Part shown: one piece after another, positions 31,996-41,781 of the stretch
Layout of the letters: each line of letters starts with the position of its first letter
Position numbering within the stretch: position 1 is the stretch's first letter
NCBI RefSeq assembly: GCF_946479755.1
Contig: NZ_CAMLHC010000025.1
Location: 1 to 64,000, forward strand
Direction of reading: 5' to 3'
From: an uncultured Chitinophaga sp.
Lineage (GTDB): Bacteria; Bacteroidota; Bacteroidia; Chitinophagales; Chitinophagaceae
DNA length: 64,000 nucleotides
Translations under genes and position numbers: made by a program
The notes under the pieces: model-generated
What the model was told of the DNA's origin: nothing
Seen by the model: only the letters and a program-made list of their open reading frames with translations
Databases searched by the model: none

Positions 31996-33396
31996 TTATT
32001 TGATGTCGCCGACCATGTTTCCTGGCACTACCCACTCGTCGAACTGTTCGGGAGTTACATAACCCAGTTTCACTGCCATTTCCTTCAGCGTGGTACCTTC
32101 TTTATGTGCTTTCTGTGCGATTTCTGCCGCTTTATAATAACCAATTTTGGTATTGAGGGCAGTTACCAGCATCAGGGAGTTTTCCACGTGTTTGCGGATG
32201 TTGGCTTCGATCGGTTCGATGCCTTCAGCGCATTTATCGTTGAAGCTTACGCAGCCTTCGCCGATGAGGCGGGCGGAGTGCAGGAAGTTGTAGATCATCA
32301 CCGGTTTGAACACGTTGAGTTCAAAGTGGCCGTTGGCGCCGCCTACGGAGATGGCCACGTCGTTACCCATTACCTGTGCAGCGATCATGGTGAGGGCTTC
32401 GCACTGTGTCGGGTTTACTTTGCCCGGCATGATGGAAGATCCGGGCTCGTTGTCCGGGATGTGGATTTCGCCGATACCTGCGCGGGGGCCGGAGCTCAGC
32501 ATACGCACGTCGTTGGCGATTTTCATCAGGCTTACTGCCACTGTTTTCAGGGCGCCGTGTGCTTCCACGATAGCATCGTGGGCCGCCAGTGCTTCAAATT
32601 TGTTGGGAGCGGTCACGAAAGGCAGTCCGGTCAGTTTGGCGATATGCGCCGCTACGTTTTCGGAGTAACCTTTCGGGGTATTGATACCGGTACCTACGGC
32701 AGTACCGCCGAGGGCCAGTTCGCTGAGGTGAGGCAGTGAGTTGTTGATCGCTCTCAGGCCGTGGTCCAGCTGGGCCACGTAGCCGCTGATTTCCTGTCCG
32801 AGGGTGAGGGGCGTAGCGTCCATGAAGTGGGTACGGCCTATTTTCACCACATGTTTGAAAGCTTCTGCTTTTTTAGCCAGCGTGTCGCGCAGTTTTTTAA
32901 TACCGGGGATGGTTGTTTCCACCAGCATTTTATACGCCGCGATGTGCATGGCGGTAGGGAAGGTATCGTTGGAGGATTGTGATTTGTTCACGTCGTCGTT
33001 CGGGTGAACGAACTTGTCTTTATCGGTGAGCTGGCCACCGTGGATAACGTGCGCGCGGTAAGCCACCACTTCGTTCACGTTCATGTTGGACTGGGTACCG
33101 GAACCTGTTTGCCATACCACCAGCGGGAACTCATTGTCCAGTTTACCTTCCAGTATTTCATCGCACACCTGGCCGATCAGATCACTTTTCTCTTTGGGCA
33201 GTACGCCGGCGTCCAGGTTGGTGAGTGCTGCCGCTTTCTTCAGGTAAGCAAATGCCCTGATGATTTCTTTAGGCATTCTGTTGATGTCCTGGGCGATCTT
33301 GAAATTCTCAATGGAGCGCTGTGTTTGAGCACCGTAATAGGCGTTTACAGGCACCTGTACTTCACCCATCGTGTCTTTCTCTATTCTAAATTCCAT
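31996..33396 (-). CDS. fumC: Class II fumarate hydratase
   Basis: Interconverts fumarate and malate in the TCA cycle. The 466 residues show all family landmarks: [37 protein letters not shown], the catalytic [16 protein letters not shown], and the signature [16 protein letters not shown]. No iron-sulfur cluster is expected in this oxygen-stable class. A TACTTTTG box lies 28 bp upstream and a terminator follows; it appears to be a single-gene transcript. Confidence 0.97.
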   Translation of the reverse strand: MEFRIEKDTMGEVQVPVNAYYGAQTQRSIENFKIAQDINRMPKEIIRAFAYLKKAAALTNLDAGVLPKEKSDLIGQVCDEILEGKLDNEFPLVVWQTGSGTQSNMNVNEVVAYRAHVIHGGQLTDKDKFVHPNDDVNKSQSSNDTFPTAMHIAAYKMLVETTIPGIKKLRDTLAKKAEAFKHVVKIGRTHFMDATPLTLGQEISGYVAQLDHGLRAINNSLPHLSELALGGTAVGTGINTPKGYSENVAAHIAKLTGLPFVTAPNKFEALAAHDAIVEAHGALKTVAVSLMKIANDVRMLSSGPRAGIGEIHIPDNEPGSSIMPGKVNPTQCEALTMIAAQVMGNDVAISVGGANGHFELNVFKPVMIYNFLHSARLIGEGCVSFNDKCAEGIEPIEANIRKHVENSLMLVTALNTKIGYYKAAEIAQKAHKEGTTLKEMAVKLGYVTPEQFDEWVVPGNMVGDIK

Positions 33397-33423
33397 GGCT
33401 TAAGCTTTTATGAATTAATGCAG

Positions 33424-33431
33424 CAAAAGTA
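33424..33431 (-). promoter_or_regulatory. Possible -7 box of fumC promoter
   Basis: The minus strand reads TACTTTTG, matching TAnnTTTG, 28 bp before the fumC ATG. No -33 box found at standard spacing. Confidence 0.35.
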
Positions 33432-33444
33432 AAGCGTTCTGCTA

Positions 33445-34221
33445 TTATTCGCCCTTAAAATTTGCCTGTCTTTTCTGAATAAAAGCTTCGGCGCCCTCCT
33501 GCAGGTCTTTGGTAGCGAAACAGGCGGCAAATTCCCGTATTTCGGTTTCCCAGCCGTCTACATCCTTATCCAGTGCGGCGTTTACGCATTTTACCACGCG
33601 GGCCACGGCCAGCGGGGCTTTGGTCTGTATTTTCTGCAGGATGGCGATGGCTTTGGGCAGCAGCTCTTCCAGCTTCACCACATGGTTTACCAGTCCCCAT
33701 GCCTGTGCTTCTGCGGCGGTGAGCATGTCTCCCGTCATCATCAGCTCTGTGGCCTTTCCTTTGCCAATCAGCTGTGTAAGCCGCTGGGTGCCGCCATAAC
33801 CGGGGATCAGGCCCAGGTTCACTTCCGGCTGACCGAATTTCGCGTTTTCACTGGCGATACGGAAATGGCAGGCCATAGCCAGCTCACAGCCGCCGCCCAG
33901 CGCAAAGCCGTTAACAGCCGCGATGATAGGCTTGGGGGAGTATTCTATCCGCTGAAACACCACATGGCCGCTTTTGGCCAGCTCTTCACCCTGTTTAGGG
34001 GAGAGGGTCAGGAATTCACTGATGTCAGCACCGGCAACAAAGGCTTTTTCGCCGGAGCCGGTGAGCACCGCCGCTTTGATGTCTTTGTTCCGGTAAATTT
34101 CGTCGATCACCAGGCCCAGTTCTCCCATCATCTGTTGATTGAGGGCGTTCATCTTTTCCGGGCGGTTGATCGTAACGATCAGAATATTATTATCCAGCTG
34201 TGTAGCTAATGTCTGGTACAT
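33445..34221 (-). CDS. Enoyl-CoA hydratase/isomerase family protein
   Basis: A 258-residue crotonase-fold enzyme. The oxyanion-hole segments AFVAGADISEF and NGFALGGGCELAMACHFRIAS are present, and both catalytic glutamates of true hydratases are kept (in GGGCELA and GQPEVNLGLIPGYGG). This supports hydration of crotonyl-CoA or medium-chain enoyl-CoA in fatty-acid or butanoate metabolism. It is separated from fumC by 48 bp on the same strand and probably has its own promoter. Confidence 0.92.
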   Translation of the reverse strand: MYQTLATQLDNNILIVTINRPEKMNALNQQMMGELGLVIDEIYRNKDIKAAVLTGSGEKAFVAGADISEFLTLSPKQGEELAKSGHVVFQRIEYSPKPIIAAVNGFALGGGCELAMACHFRIASENAKFGQPEVNLGLIPGYGGTQRLTQLIGKGKATELMMTGDMLTAAEAQAWGLVNHVVKLEELLPKAIAILQKIQTKAPLAVARVVKCVNAALDKDVDGWETEIREFAACFATKDLQEGAEAFIQKRQANFKGE

Positions 34222-34265
34222 GGGCCTTCTTTTTTAGTTTATCAATATTAAGCAATATTCGATAA

Positions 34266-35447
34266 CTAACGAATCAGGCTCAGGGCGGCCTCCAGTTGCA
34301 GGTCGCGGCCGGCCCTCAGCGCTGCCGGGTTGTACGGCACAGTCCTGTCGGGGGGAAATCCTACTCCCTCATACACATTTCCGTCGATGTACCTGAACAC
34401 CAGGGATGAAGTATATACCAGGTTGAGCCACCCGGTACTGAACTGGCCGCCGTTATAGAATTTGTTGCCCGTCAGCGGCCCATTGGCGCCCCAGGTGCGC
34501 TCTCCTACAAAATGACCGTTGGGCAAGGCTTTTACCGCCATAGTGGTCATTTCGGCCATGCTGACCGACCAGGCGTCCGCCAGCATCACGATGGGTACGG
34601 TAATGGCTTTTGCCCCGGCCTGCGGCGTCACATACGCCGGCGCCCAGGGGCTGTAGTCTAGCCTTCCGTTGCCCAGCTTGGAGCGGGTATAGCCGAAATG
34701 GACCGGCTGGGTCACCATTTTTCCCAACAGGAAGTTCAGATCGTCCAGGCTACCGCCGCCGTTGCCCCGCACGTCGATGATGACGCCTTTCAGGTCGTTG
34801 CGCTGAGCCAGGTTATCAAAGAAATACTGTTCCACCCTTTTTACCCCGTTCATGGTATCTGTATTAAAAAGCGTTTTAAGGTTGAACCCGCTGAAGAACA
34901 GGTACAGGATGTTCTGATTAATGGTACCTGAAACAGCCACATACTGGCGGCCATCAGGCGTATTGGTAAACCCGCGGCGGCCGGCATTGAGGTAGTGGGC
35001 AGGAATAGTATCATAGAAGTGGAAGATGCTGATACGGGGATGATAACCCGGGCTCGCCCGCTTCCGCTGGAAGGCAGGGTTCACGGAATTGGAGTCTGCC
35101 AGCCAGGTGTCTGCAAAGGAAATATCGTAATGGGAATCCACCAGCCCGGCCGTCATCTGCTTAAAGTACGTATAGGCTTTACGGACATCGTTGGAGTCGT
35201 TGATATTCAGTTGGGCGAAGAGCGGCTTATAGGTGCGGTGCACCCGGTCCCAGTCGACCGTATCAATATCCCAGAAAACGTAATTATTATTCATGCCGGT
35301 CCAGAAGGCATCGAACACTTCGTTGAAATTGGCGTTGACGTAATCCTGCGGCTCATTGAGCTGTGGCAGGTCTTTCCGGCAGGCGGCGGTCATCAACAGT
35401 ATTATCAACAGGGGTAGTATATAGCTGACAGGAGATTTCATCTTCAT
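34266..35447 (-). CDS. S41 family (C-terminal processing) peptidase, lipoprotein
   Basis: A predicted surface or periplasmic serine protease of about 393 residues. The lipobox LMTAAC after MKMKSPVSYILPLLIIL indicates a lipoprotein; ATG 35447 or 35441 starts this signal. The catalytic domain shows DVRGNGGGSLDDL and the nucleophile region LADAWSVSMAEMT with Ser, followed by GERTWGANG. No PDZ domain is obvious, as in the tricorn-like S41 proteins frequent in Bacteroidota. The start lies close to the end of the upstream barrel gene, whose stop is at 35470, so the pair may form one operon. Confidence 0.87.
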   Translation of the reverse strand: MKMKSPVSYILPLLIILLMTAACRKDLPQLNEPQDYVNANFNEVFDAFWTGMNNNYVFWDIDTVDWDRVHRTYKPLFAQLNINDSNDVRKAYTYFKQMTAGLVDSHYDISFADTWLADSNSVNPAFQRKRASPGYHPRISIFHFYDTIPAHYLNAGRRGFTNTPDGRQYVAVSGTINQNILYLFFSGFNLKTLFNTDTMNGVKRVEQYFFDNLAQRNDLKGVIIDVRGNGGGSLDDLNFLLGKMVTQPVHFGYTRSKLGNGRLDYSPWAPAYVTPQAGAKAITVPIVMLADAWSVSMAEMTTMAVKALPNGHFVGERTWGANGPLTGNKFYNGGQFSTGWLNLVYTSSLVFRYIDGNVYEGVGFPPDRTVPYNPAALRAGRDLQLEAALSLIR

Positions 35448-35469
35448 AAAAATTAATGGTGAGCAACAA

Positions 35470-36213
35470 TTATTCGGCATCGGCATGGAACAGGTGGCGG
35501 AGATTCAACAGGCATCCGGCCTGCAGTACGTAGGTATCGTTATACCGGGGCACCTGGTTGATCATGTAATTTTTCTGTTGATCTGTAAGCGAATAGTAGT
35601 AGCGGGCTTCTGCGAAGAAGCGGAAACGCTTGTGCAGCAAGTATTCCACGCCACCGCCGGCAACAAGGCCCCATTCCATCCGCCGGTCGCGGCGGCTGTC
35701 GAAAGCATATTTTTCGTCGTAATGGTAAGCGGTGTTATACCGGAAATAATCCGAGGTCTGCTCGTTGTCCGGCACATCAGGGTTGCTGCTGAACACATTG
35801 GCCATAGCGCCTTTGACGCGGCCGCTGATCCAGTAGGCGCCGTAGCCGCCTGCATTCATGAAGCCACGCAGCTTTTCTCCGCCGAAAGAGAAATGCGCCA
35901 TGAGCGGTAACTGCAGATAGCCGTTGAGGTTATACTGGTAAATACCGTTAAAAAAGTGATCGCGCCGCAGCTCATAACTTTTCCGGATATACGACGGGTC
36001 TGCCTGTATGGCCAGCCAGTCGTTGAAACGGTATTGCAGCACCAGGCCGGCCACAAAGCCGCTGTACTGGTGATACTGCGTAAAAGCGCGATAGCCGGCA
36101 TTGGTATGTACGTAGTTGTTGACATACCCGCCGGAAACACCGATTTCAAACTGCGCCCGGACTGCGTGGGTTAACAGGAAAAAGGTGGCAAAGAGGAGTA
36201 GTTGTTTCTTCAT
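35470..36213 (-). CDS. Outer-membrane beta-barrel protein
   Basis: A 247-residue exported barrel (signal MKKQLLLFATFFLLTHAVRAQ; ATG 36213 chosen for this reason). Strand-like repeats such as GFVAGLVLQYRFNDWLAIQADPSY and FRFFAEARYYYSLT are typical of PorT-like or opacity-type outer-membrane proteins. The family label beyond 'barrel' is uncertain. It precedes the S41 peptidase and follows another barrel gene on the same strand, separated by a terminator. Confidence 0.78.
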   Translation of the reverse strand: MKKQLLLFATFFLLTHAVRAQFEIGVSGGYVNNYVHTNAGYRAFTQYHQYSGFVAGLVLQYRFNDWLAIQADPSYIRKSYELRRDHFFNGIYQYNLNGYLQLPLMAHFSFGGEKLRGFMNAGGYGAYWISGRVKGAMANVFSSNPDVPDNEQTSDYFRYNTAYHYDEKYAFDSRRDRRMEWGLVAGGGVEYLLHKRFRFFAEARYYYSLTDQQKNYMINQVPRYNDTYVLQAGCLLNLRHLFHADAE

Positions 36214-36254
36214 AAAGCCTTGTTTGAGGTTTTTTTCGGTTGATGGCTGCACAT

Positions 36255-36290
36255 AAAAAATCCCGTAGCAAACCGGGGCCTGCTACGGGA
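36255..36290 (-). terminator. Intrinsic terminator after the 36317 barrel gene
   Basis: TCCCGTAGCA (36261-36270) pairs perfectly with TGCTACGGGA (36281-36290), and a U run follows on the minus strand. Confidence 0.85.
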
Positions 36291-36316
36291 ATTATGAAGA
36301 ATAACGTTTGAGGGGC

Positions 36317-37120
36317 TTAATAGTTCACCTCTATCTCCGCTTTTCCGCTTTTCATTTTCATAAAATGTCTTTTCTTGGGCACTTTAAAGTATTTCACGCC
36401 ATTGAAAGTATAACCAAAGGTGACGAATACCAGGTTGGCATCTGTATTCCTGTAGGGATATACTTTGTTCACACCGGCGCCGTAGCTGAAATCCCGGTTA
36501 AAGAAGTTCTGCGGATAGTACTGTACTTTCACGCCGAAGCCATGTACCCGGAGGCCTGCAAACAGCGATGGCATGATCAGGGGGGTACGGTCGCTGAACC
36601 ACTCGTTGAATTTGTGCACTTTTTTGCCGTCCACAAATTGTTTTTCCTTGTAGTTGAAGGCCAGGTCCAGTTCTCCGCCGAAGAAGAAAAAATCGCCTCC
36701 GGTCACGTCACCGATCTTAAAGCCGATGGGTACGCCCAGTGTATACACCCTTTGTTTCAGCTTCAGGGAGTCGGTAGGCTTGGAGATCAGTCCTATATTC
36801 TTGAATTCCAGGCCGGTAAAAGCTCCGAAGTGGCGGGTAAAGTCCTTGTTGTAATTAACATGATAATTTAAAATGAAGCTGAAGCGGGGGATGTTACGGA
36901 TATGTTCCCCGTTCTGTTTCATGTCTGCGAAGGACAGCATGCCGGACAGGCCGGAGGTGACATAGCTCTTCTCCCGCTTTTTGGGGTATCGTCCGAAGGA
37001 GATGGATATTCTGCTGTCGGCAGTCTTCTTCTGGTCCGTGGAATCTGTGTTTTCCTGGGCAAAGGCACTTACAGTGCATAAGAGCAACAGTATCAGAGAC
37101 AGGTATAACTTGTACTTCAT
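36317..37120 (-). CDS. Outer-membrane beta-barrel protein
   Basis: A 267-residue exported protein (signal MKYKLYLSLILLLLCTVSAFAQ). A charged linker (TDSTDQKKTADSR) leads into strand-rich sequence with FSFILNYHVNYNKDF, TLGVPIGFKIGD and FVTFGYTFNGVKYF. It is predicted to be a small barrel of unknown function, with its own terminator. No similarity to the neighbouring barrel is obvious apart from general composition. Confidence 0.75.
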   Translation of the reverse strand: MKYKLYLSLILLLLCTVSAFAQENTDSTDQKKTADSRISISFGRYPKKREKSYVTSGLSGMLSFADMKQNGEHIRNIPRFSFILNYHVNYNKDFTRHFGAFTGLEFKNIGLISKPTDSLKLKQRVYTLGVPIGFKIGDVTGGDFFFFGGELDLAFNYKEKQFVDGKKVHKFNEWFSDRTPLIMPSLFAGLRVHGFGVKVQYYPQNFFNRDFSYGAGVNKVYPYRNTDANLVFVTFGYTFNGVKYFKVPKKRHFMKMKSGKAEIEVNY

Positions 37121-37210
37121 AAAATGGCGGTTGTGGTTTCTTAGATTTCTGGTGATTATACCGAGAAGACGACCCGCCCGTGGAAATGTTACGGCTACAC
37201 GAAAAATTTT

Positions 37211-37630
37211 TTAAAAATTTCTGTGACCGGCCACCCAGGTGGTGATGTAGTCGGAAATATCTTTGGTATGGGTGCCCGGGGGGAACAGTTTACCGACGCC
37301 CATGTCCTGCAACTGCTGCATGTCTGCATCGGGGATGATACCGCCGCCGGTGAGCAGCACGTCATTCATGCCTTTTTCTTTCATAAGTGCTATCACTTTA
37401 GGAAAAACAGTCATATGTGCACCGGAAAGGATGCTGATGCCGATGGCGTCCACGTCTTCCTGGAGGGCGGCGTTGACCACCATTTCCGGGGTTTGTCTTA
37501 ACCCGGTATATATAACTTCCATCCCGGCGTCCCGGAGGGCGGCAGCGATCACTTTGGCACCGCGGTCGTGGCCATCGAGGCCGACTTTAGCTACCAACAC
37601 ACGAACAGGGCGATTTAACTGGTTGACCAT
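37211..37630 (-). CDS. Cobalamin-binding subunit of methylmalonyl-CoA mutase type
   Basis: A 139-residue stand-alone B12-binding domain. It has the cobalamin motif [13 protein letters not shown], whose His coordinates cobalt, then [12 protein letters not shown] and LLTGGGIIP, the two loops that bracket the nucleotide tail. It resembles the small subunit of two-part acyl-CoA mutases (methylmalonyl- or isobutyryl-CoA mutase). The large catalytic subunit is not in this window. It fits with the methylmalonyl-CoA epimerase at 17887. Confidence 0.9.
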   Translation of the reverse strand: MVNQLNRPVRVLVAKVGLDGHDRGAKVIAAALRDAGMEVIYTGLRQTPEMVVNAALQEDVDAIGISILSGAHMTVFPKVIALMKEKGMNDVLLTGGGIIPDADMQQLQDMGVGKLFPPGTHTKDISDYITTWVAGHRNF

Positions 37631-37696
37631 GCTTAAAAAAATTAAGGTCGTAAAGATAAGGATTAGCCGTAACTAAAAGCTAAGCGCTATTTTTGC

Positions 37697-37704
37697 TACC
37701 TTTG
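37697..37704 (+). promoter_or_regulatory. Possible -7 box of glnS promoter
   Basis: TACCTTTG lies 20 bp before the glnS ATG, which predicts a very short leader. The same octamer precedes tatD, ansA and gltX in this window. Confidence 0.45.
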
Positions 37705-37724
37705 CAGACATATTTAATTTTTTT

Positions 37725-39392
37725 ATGAGCGAAGAAAGGCCACTCAATTTTATAGAACAGATCGTAGCAGACGACATTGCTAATGGCGTCAACGGCGGAC
37801 GTGTGCTGACACGTTTCCCGCCCGAACCGAACGGCTATCTCCATATAGGACATGCCAAGTCTATTGCCGTGAACTTTGGCCTGGCCCAGCAATTCAATGG
37901 CAAAACCAATCTCCGCTTTGACGATACCAACCCTGTAACAGAAGACACTGAATACGTGGATTCTATCAAGGCAGACATCCGCTGGCTGGGTTATGAGTGG
38001 GACAAAGAACTGTATGCTTCCGACTATTTTGAGCAGATATATGAATTTGCAGTAAAGCTGATCAAAAAAGGGCTGGCTTACGTAGAAGATGCTACCGCCG
38101 AGGAAATAGCGGCCAGCAAAGGCACGCCTACCACTCCTGGTAAGCCTACGCCTGCCAGAAGCAGGTCTGTGGAAGAAAACCTTGACCTGTTTGCCCGGAT
38201 GCGCGCCGGCGAATTTAAAGACGGTGAAAAAACCCTCCGTGCCAAGATAGACCTGGCTTCCCCTAATATGCACATGCGCGATCCCCTCATGTACCGGATC
38301 AAACATGCGCATCACCACCGTACCGGCGACAAATGGTGCATCTACCCGATGTACGACTTCGCCCACGGCCAGAGCGACAGTATCGAAAATATTACCCATT
38401 CCCTGTGTACGCTGGAGTTCATTCCCCACCGTCCGCTGTACGACTGGTTTATTAAAGAACTGGAGATATTCCCCAGCCATCAGTATGAGTTTTCCCGTCT
38501 GAACATAACCTATACGGTGATGAGTAAACGAAAACTGAAACAGCTGGTAGAAGAAAAATATGTGAGCGGCTGGGATGATCCCCGCATGCCCACGATCAGC
38601 GGCCTGCGCCGCCGTGGCTTTACCCCTGCCAGCATCCGCCAGTTTTCCGAAAGGGTGGGCGTACAGAAACGCGAGCAGATGATCGACCTCGGCCTGCTGG
38701 AGTTCTGCATCCGTGAGGAGCTGAATAAGACCGCCAACCGCGTGATGGCTGTGCTGGACCCGGTGAAGCTGGTGATCACCAACTACCCGGACGGACAGGT
38801 GGAAGAAATGACTGCCGAAAACAACCCGGAAGATGCTTCCGCCGGCAGCCGTACCCTTTACTTCAGCAAAACGCTTTACATAGAGCGGGAAGACTTTATG
38901 GAGGAACCTCCGAAGAAGTTCTTCCGGCTGGGCCCCGGTCTGCATGTGCGCCTGAAAAACGCCTACATCATCAAAGGGGAAAGTGTGGAGAAAGACGCTG
39001 ACGGTAATATCACTACCATCTACGCCAGTTATCTGCCCGAAACCAAGAGCGGCGGAGACCACAGCGGCATGACTGTAAAAGGTACTATCCACTGGGTGAG
39101 CGCCGAACACGCCGCCACCGCTGAGGTAAGGCTGTATGACCGCCTCTTTAAATCGGAGAACCCTTCTGCAGAAGAAGGCGACTTCAAGGAATTCCTCAAC
39201 CCGGACTCCCTGCAGGTCATCAGAGAAGCGTACGTAGAGCCGGGCCTGTTACAGGCCAAAGCCGGCGACCGTTTCCAGTTTATGCGTAAGGGTTATTTCA
39301 CGGTAGATCCTGACAGCACGCCGGAAAAGGTGGTGTTCAACAGGACCGTTACCCTGAAAGACGCCTGGGCTAAAGAAAAAGGAAAAGCCTAA
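37725..39392 (+). CDS. glnS: Glutaminyl-tRNA synthetase
   Basis: Charges tRNA-Gln; class I synthetase. The 555 residues have the HIGH-type motif [23 protein letters not shown], and the KMSKS-type motif VMSKRKL. The C-terminal beta-barrel anticodon-binding domain includes the [13 protein letters not shown] segment. Unlike the discriminating GluRS/amidotransferase route of many bacteria, this organism charges glutamine directly. It faces gltX, with a shared 15-bp-stem terminator between them. Confidence 0.97.
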   Translation: MSEERPLNFIEQIVADDIANGVNGGRVLTRFPPEPNGYLHIGHAKSIAVNFGLAQQFNGKTNLRFDDTNPVTEDTEYVDSIKADIRWLGYEWDKELYASDYFEQIYEFAVKLIKKGLAYVEDATAEEIAASKGTPTTPGKPTPARSRSVEENLDLFARMRAGEFKDGEKTLRAKIDLASPNMHMRDPLMYRIKHAHHHRTGDKWCIYPMYDFAHGQSDSIENITHSLCTLEFIPHRPLYDWFIKELEIFPSHQYEFSRLNITYTVMSKRKLKQLVEEKYVSGWDDPRMPTISGLRRRGFTPASIRQFSERVGVQKREQMIDLGLLEFCIREELNKTANRVMAVLDPVKLVITNYPDGQVEEMTAENNPEDASAGSRTLYFSKTLYIEREDFMEEPPKKFFRLGPGLHVRLKNAYIIKGESVEKDADGNITTIYASYLPETKSGGDHSGMTVKGTIHWVSAEHAATAEVRLYDRLFKSENPSAEEGDFKEFLNPDSLQVIREAYVEPGLLQAKAGDRFQFMRKGYFTVDPDSTPEKVVFNRTVTLKDAWAKEKGKA

Positions 39393-39410
39393 AACAAACC
39401 TTATAAAAAG

Positions 39411-39450
39411 AAACGCCCCGTTGATGTCATATCAACGGGGCGTTTTCTTT
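39411..39450. terminator. Bidirectional terminator between glnS and gltX
   Basis: AAACGCCCCGTTGAT (39411-39425) pairs perfectly with ATCAACGGGGCGTTT (39431-39445) around a 5-nt loop. T-rich on the plus-strand side and A-rich on the other, so it can end both convergent genes. Confidence 0.92.
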
Positions 39451-39469
39451 TATGATAGCTGTTACTTCA

Positions 39470-41002
39470 TTAGCTGTTAAAAGCCGCTACGCCTTTGGCG
39501 ATGCGGGTGCGGGTCTCTGTGAGGCCCAGCGTGGCCGCGATGTCAAATACGGGAGGGCCGAATTTGCCACCGGTGAGCATGATACGGAAAGGCAGCTGCA
39601 GTTCGCCCATCTTGATGTTCTTTTCCGCAGCGAACGCTTTAAAGCTGGCTTCCAGTTCCGGCGCCGTGAAAGCGGAAACATCGTCCAGCTTTGCGGACCA
39701 TTCCGCAAAGAAAGCGGCTTTGTCGGCGTTCCACTTGGGTTTTACAGCAGCTTCATCGTAAGCAGCGGGTGCTTCAAAGAAGAAGAAACCGTGGTCCCAA
39801 ATGTCGTTGACAAAGTAGCAGCGTTCCTTTACCAGGCCGGCTACAGTGGCTACATATTCAGGAGCGGCTTTTACGCCTTTTTCTTCCAGCACCGGTTCAA
39901 AGAGGCGGGCCAGGCTTTCATTGTCTTTATGATGCAGGTACTGGTGGTTGAACCATTTCGCCTTTTCGTAGTCGAATTTAGCGCCGGCTTTGTGTACGCG
40001 GTCGATGGAGAACTTGTTGACCAGTTCTTCCAGGGAGAAGATCTCCTGTTCGGTACCGTCGTTCCAGCCCAGCATGGCCAGCATATTGATGAAAGCTTCC
40101 GGCAGGAAACCCAGTTCGCGGAAGCCTTTGGTGAATTCGTTGGAACGCGGGTCTGTCCAGTTCATGGCATACACCGGGAAACCGAGGCGGTCGCCATCGC
40201 GTTTGCTGAGCTTACCGTTGCCGTCTGGCTTCAGGATCAGCGGCAGGTGCGCCCACTGCGGCATATCTGCTTCCCAGCCCAGATTTTTCCACAGCAGGAT
40301 GTGAACGGGTGCGGAAGGCAGCCATTCTTCCCCGCGGAAAGCGTGGGTGATCTTCATCAGGTAGTCGTCTACCACCACGGCGAGGTGGTAGGTAGGCATG
40401 CCATCCGCTTTCAGCAATACTTTATCATCTACCTGGCCGGTATTGATGGTCACTTCTCCACGGATCAGGTCTGTAAAAGTCAGCTCCTGGTCGGCAGGCA
40501 TTTTAATACGGATAACGTGCGGTGTGTTTTTAGCCAGCAGCTCCTGTACTTCCGCTTCAGAAAGGGAGAAGGAGTTGCGCATTTTTTCCCTGATCTTGTG
40601 GTTGTACTGTGGCTGCGGGTTCTCAGGCGTTTTCATCCTTTCGCGCATGCTCTCCAGTTCTTCCGGAGTATCGAATGCGTAGTAGGCGTGACCGGATTTC
40701 ACCAGTTGCTCGGCATACTGGCGATACAGCGGTTTACGCTCGCTCTGGCGGTAAGGGGCATAAGGGCCGCCTACTGCAGGGCTCTCGTCGGGAGTGAGGC
40801 CGCACCAGCGCAGACATTCGTTAATATATTCTTCAGCACCCGGCACATAGCGGGTCTGGTCAGTATCTTCAATACGCAGGATAAAATCACCTTTATGCTG
40901 CTTTGCAAACAAATAGTTGAACAATACAGTGCGCACACCTCCGAGATGTAGGCCACCAGTAGGACTGGGGGCAAAACGCACTCTTACTTTTTTATTATCC
41001 AT
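39470..41002 (-). CDS. gltX: Glutamyl-tRNA synthetase
   Basis: Charges tRNA-Glu; class I. The 510 residues show RFAPSPTGGLHLGGVRT (HIGH motif) and GKLSKRDGDRLGFPVYAM (KMSKS motif), followed by the helical anticodon-binding domain. ATG 41002 (MDNKKVRVRF) was chosen over a TTG three codons upstream. The first bases lie only 6 bp after the TACCTTTG box, suggesting a leaderless or nearly leaderless mRNA. Because glnS is present next door, this enzyme is probably discriminating. Confidence 0.96.
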   Translation of the reverse strand: MDNKKVRVRFAPSPTGGLHLGGVRTVLFNYLFAKQHKGDFILRIEDTDQTRYVPGAEEYINECLRWCGLTPDESPAVGGPYAPYRQSERKPLYRQYAEQLVKSGHAYYAFDTPEELESMRERMKTPENPQPQYNHKIREKMRNSFSLSEAEVQELLAKNTPHVIRIKMPADQELTFTDLIRGEVTINTGQVDDKVLLKADGMPTYHLAVVVDDYLMKITHAFRGEEWLPSAPVHILLWKNLGWEADMPQWAHLPLILKPDGNGKLSKRDGDRLGFPVYAMNWTDPRSNEFTKGFRELGFLPEAFINMLAMLGWNDGTEQEIFSLEELVNKFSIDRVHKAGAKFDYEKAKWFNHQYLHHKDNESLARLFEPVLEEKGVKAAPEYVATVAGLVKERCYFVNDIWDHGFFFFEAPAAYDEAAVKPKWNADKAAFFAEWSAKLDDVSAFTAPELEASFKAFAAEKNIKMGELQLPFRIMLTGGKFGPPVFDIAATLGLTETRTRIAKGVAAFNS

Positions 41003-41008
41003 AGATCG

Positions 41009-41016
41009 CAAAGGTA
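41009..41016 (-). promoter_or_regulatory. Possible -7 box of gltX promoter
   Basis: The minus strand reads TACCTTTG and ends 6 bp before the gltX ATG, so the transcript would start at or next to the start codon. Confidence 0.4.
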
Positions 41017-41104
41017 AGGAAATAGCATTTAGATTGCTGCCATCCGCTTTAGTGCTTTTTAACCTATCTTGCGGTCATCAGCTCACCGCTAAAAGTCAAA
41101 GCGC

Positions 41105-41728
41105 TTGTTCTATCTTACCAAAACACCCGGCATCCTGAAAGCTTTGTACAAAAGCTGCATCTGGGACCTTTCTCCGGCAAACAACACGGTATATCTGACC
41201 TTCGACGACGGGCCCCATCCGGAAGCCACGCCGTTTATCCTTGAGCAGCTGAAAAAATACGATGCCAAGGGCACTTTTTTCTGCATCGGAAAAAATGTGG
41301 TGGAGCATCCCGGTATTTACCAGCAGATCCTGGAAGCGGGGCATAGTACCGGCAATCATACGCATAATCATGTGAACGGCTGGAAGACGAGCACCGACAA
41401 GTATATCGAGAATATCCTCGAAGCCCGGAAATACATCGCCTCACCGTTGTTCCGGCCGCCCTACGGCAGGATAACGCCTTTCCAGGTGAAGCAGCTGCAG
41501 CGGACCGTTCCCGGTACCAAAATCATTATGTGGGATGTGCTGAGTGCGGATTTTGACCAGGCGATAGACGGTGAAGCCTGTGTGCAGAACGTCGTGTTTA
41601 AGATGAAACCCGGATCTATTGTAGTGTTTCATGACAGCACGAAAGCGTGGGACCGCATGTCTTATGCGCTGCCGCGGGTGCTGGAGTTCTGCAAAAAGCA
41701 GGGGTATCAGATGGCCGCCATCCATTGA
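41105..41728 (+). CDS. Polysaccharide deacetylase family protein
   Basis: A 207-residue NodB-type deacetylase, probably removing acetyl groups from cell-wall or capsule glycans. The five family motifs are present: TFDDGPHPE, the metal-binding H-x3-H in GNHTHNH, RPPYGR, WDVLSADFD and the final HDS. The start appears to be TTG 41105: the expected MFYLTKTP N-terminus begins there and no ATG is available upstream. No signal peptide, so it may be cytoplasmic or anchored by its hydrophobic N-terminus. Confidence 0.9.
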   Translation: MFYLTKTPGILKALYKSCIWDLSPANNTVYLTFDDGPHPEATPFILEQLKKYDAKGTFFCIGKNVVEHPGIYQQILEAGHSTGNHTHNHVNGWKTSTDKYIENILEARKYIASPLFRPPYGRITPFQVKQLQRTVPGTKIIMWDVLSADFDQAIDGEACVQNVVFKMKPGSIVVFHDSTKAWDRMSYALPRVLEFCKKQGYQMAAIH

Positions 41729-41730
41729 CA

Positions 41731-41759
41731 AAAAAGCCCGGAGCTGGAGGCCCCGGGCT
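41731..41759 (-). terminator. Terminator between deacetylase and lipoprotein genes
   Basis: AGCCCGG (41735-41741) pairs with CCGGGCT (41753-41759). The A run before it gives a U tract on the minus strand, ending the lipoprotein gene. Confidence 0.65.
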
Positions 41760-41781
41760 GCGATATACTGCAGAAACGTTG

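Noticed and set aside
37680..39110. A 476-codon minus-strand frame
   Set aside because: It is antisense to glnS, which is fully conserved. No domain seen.
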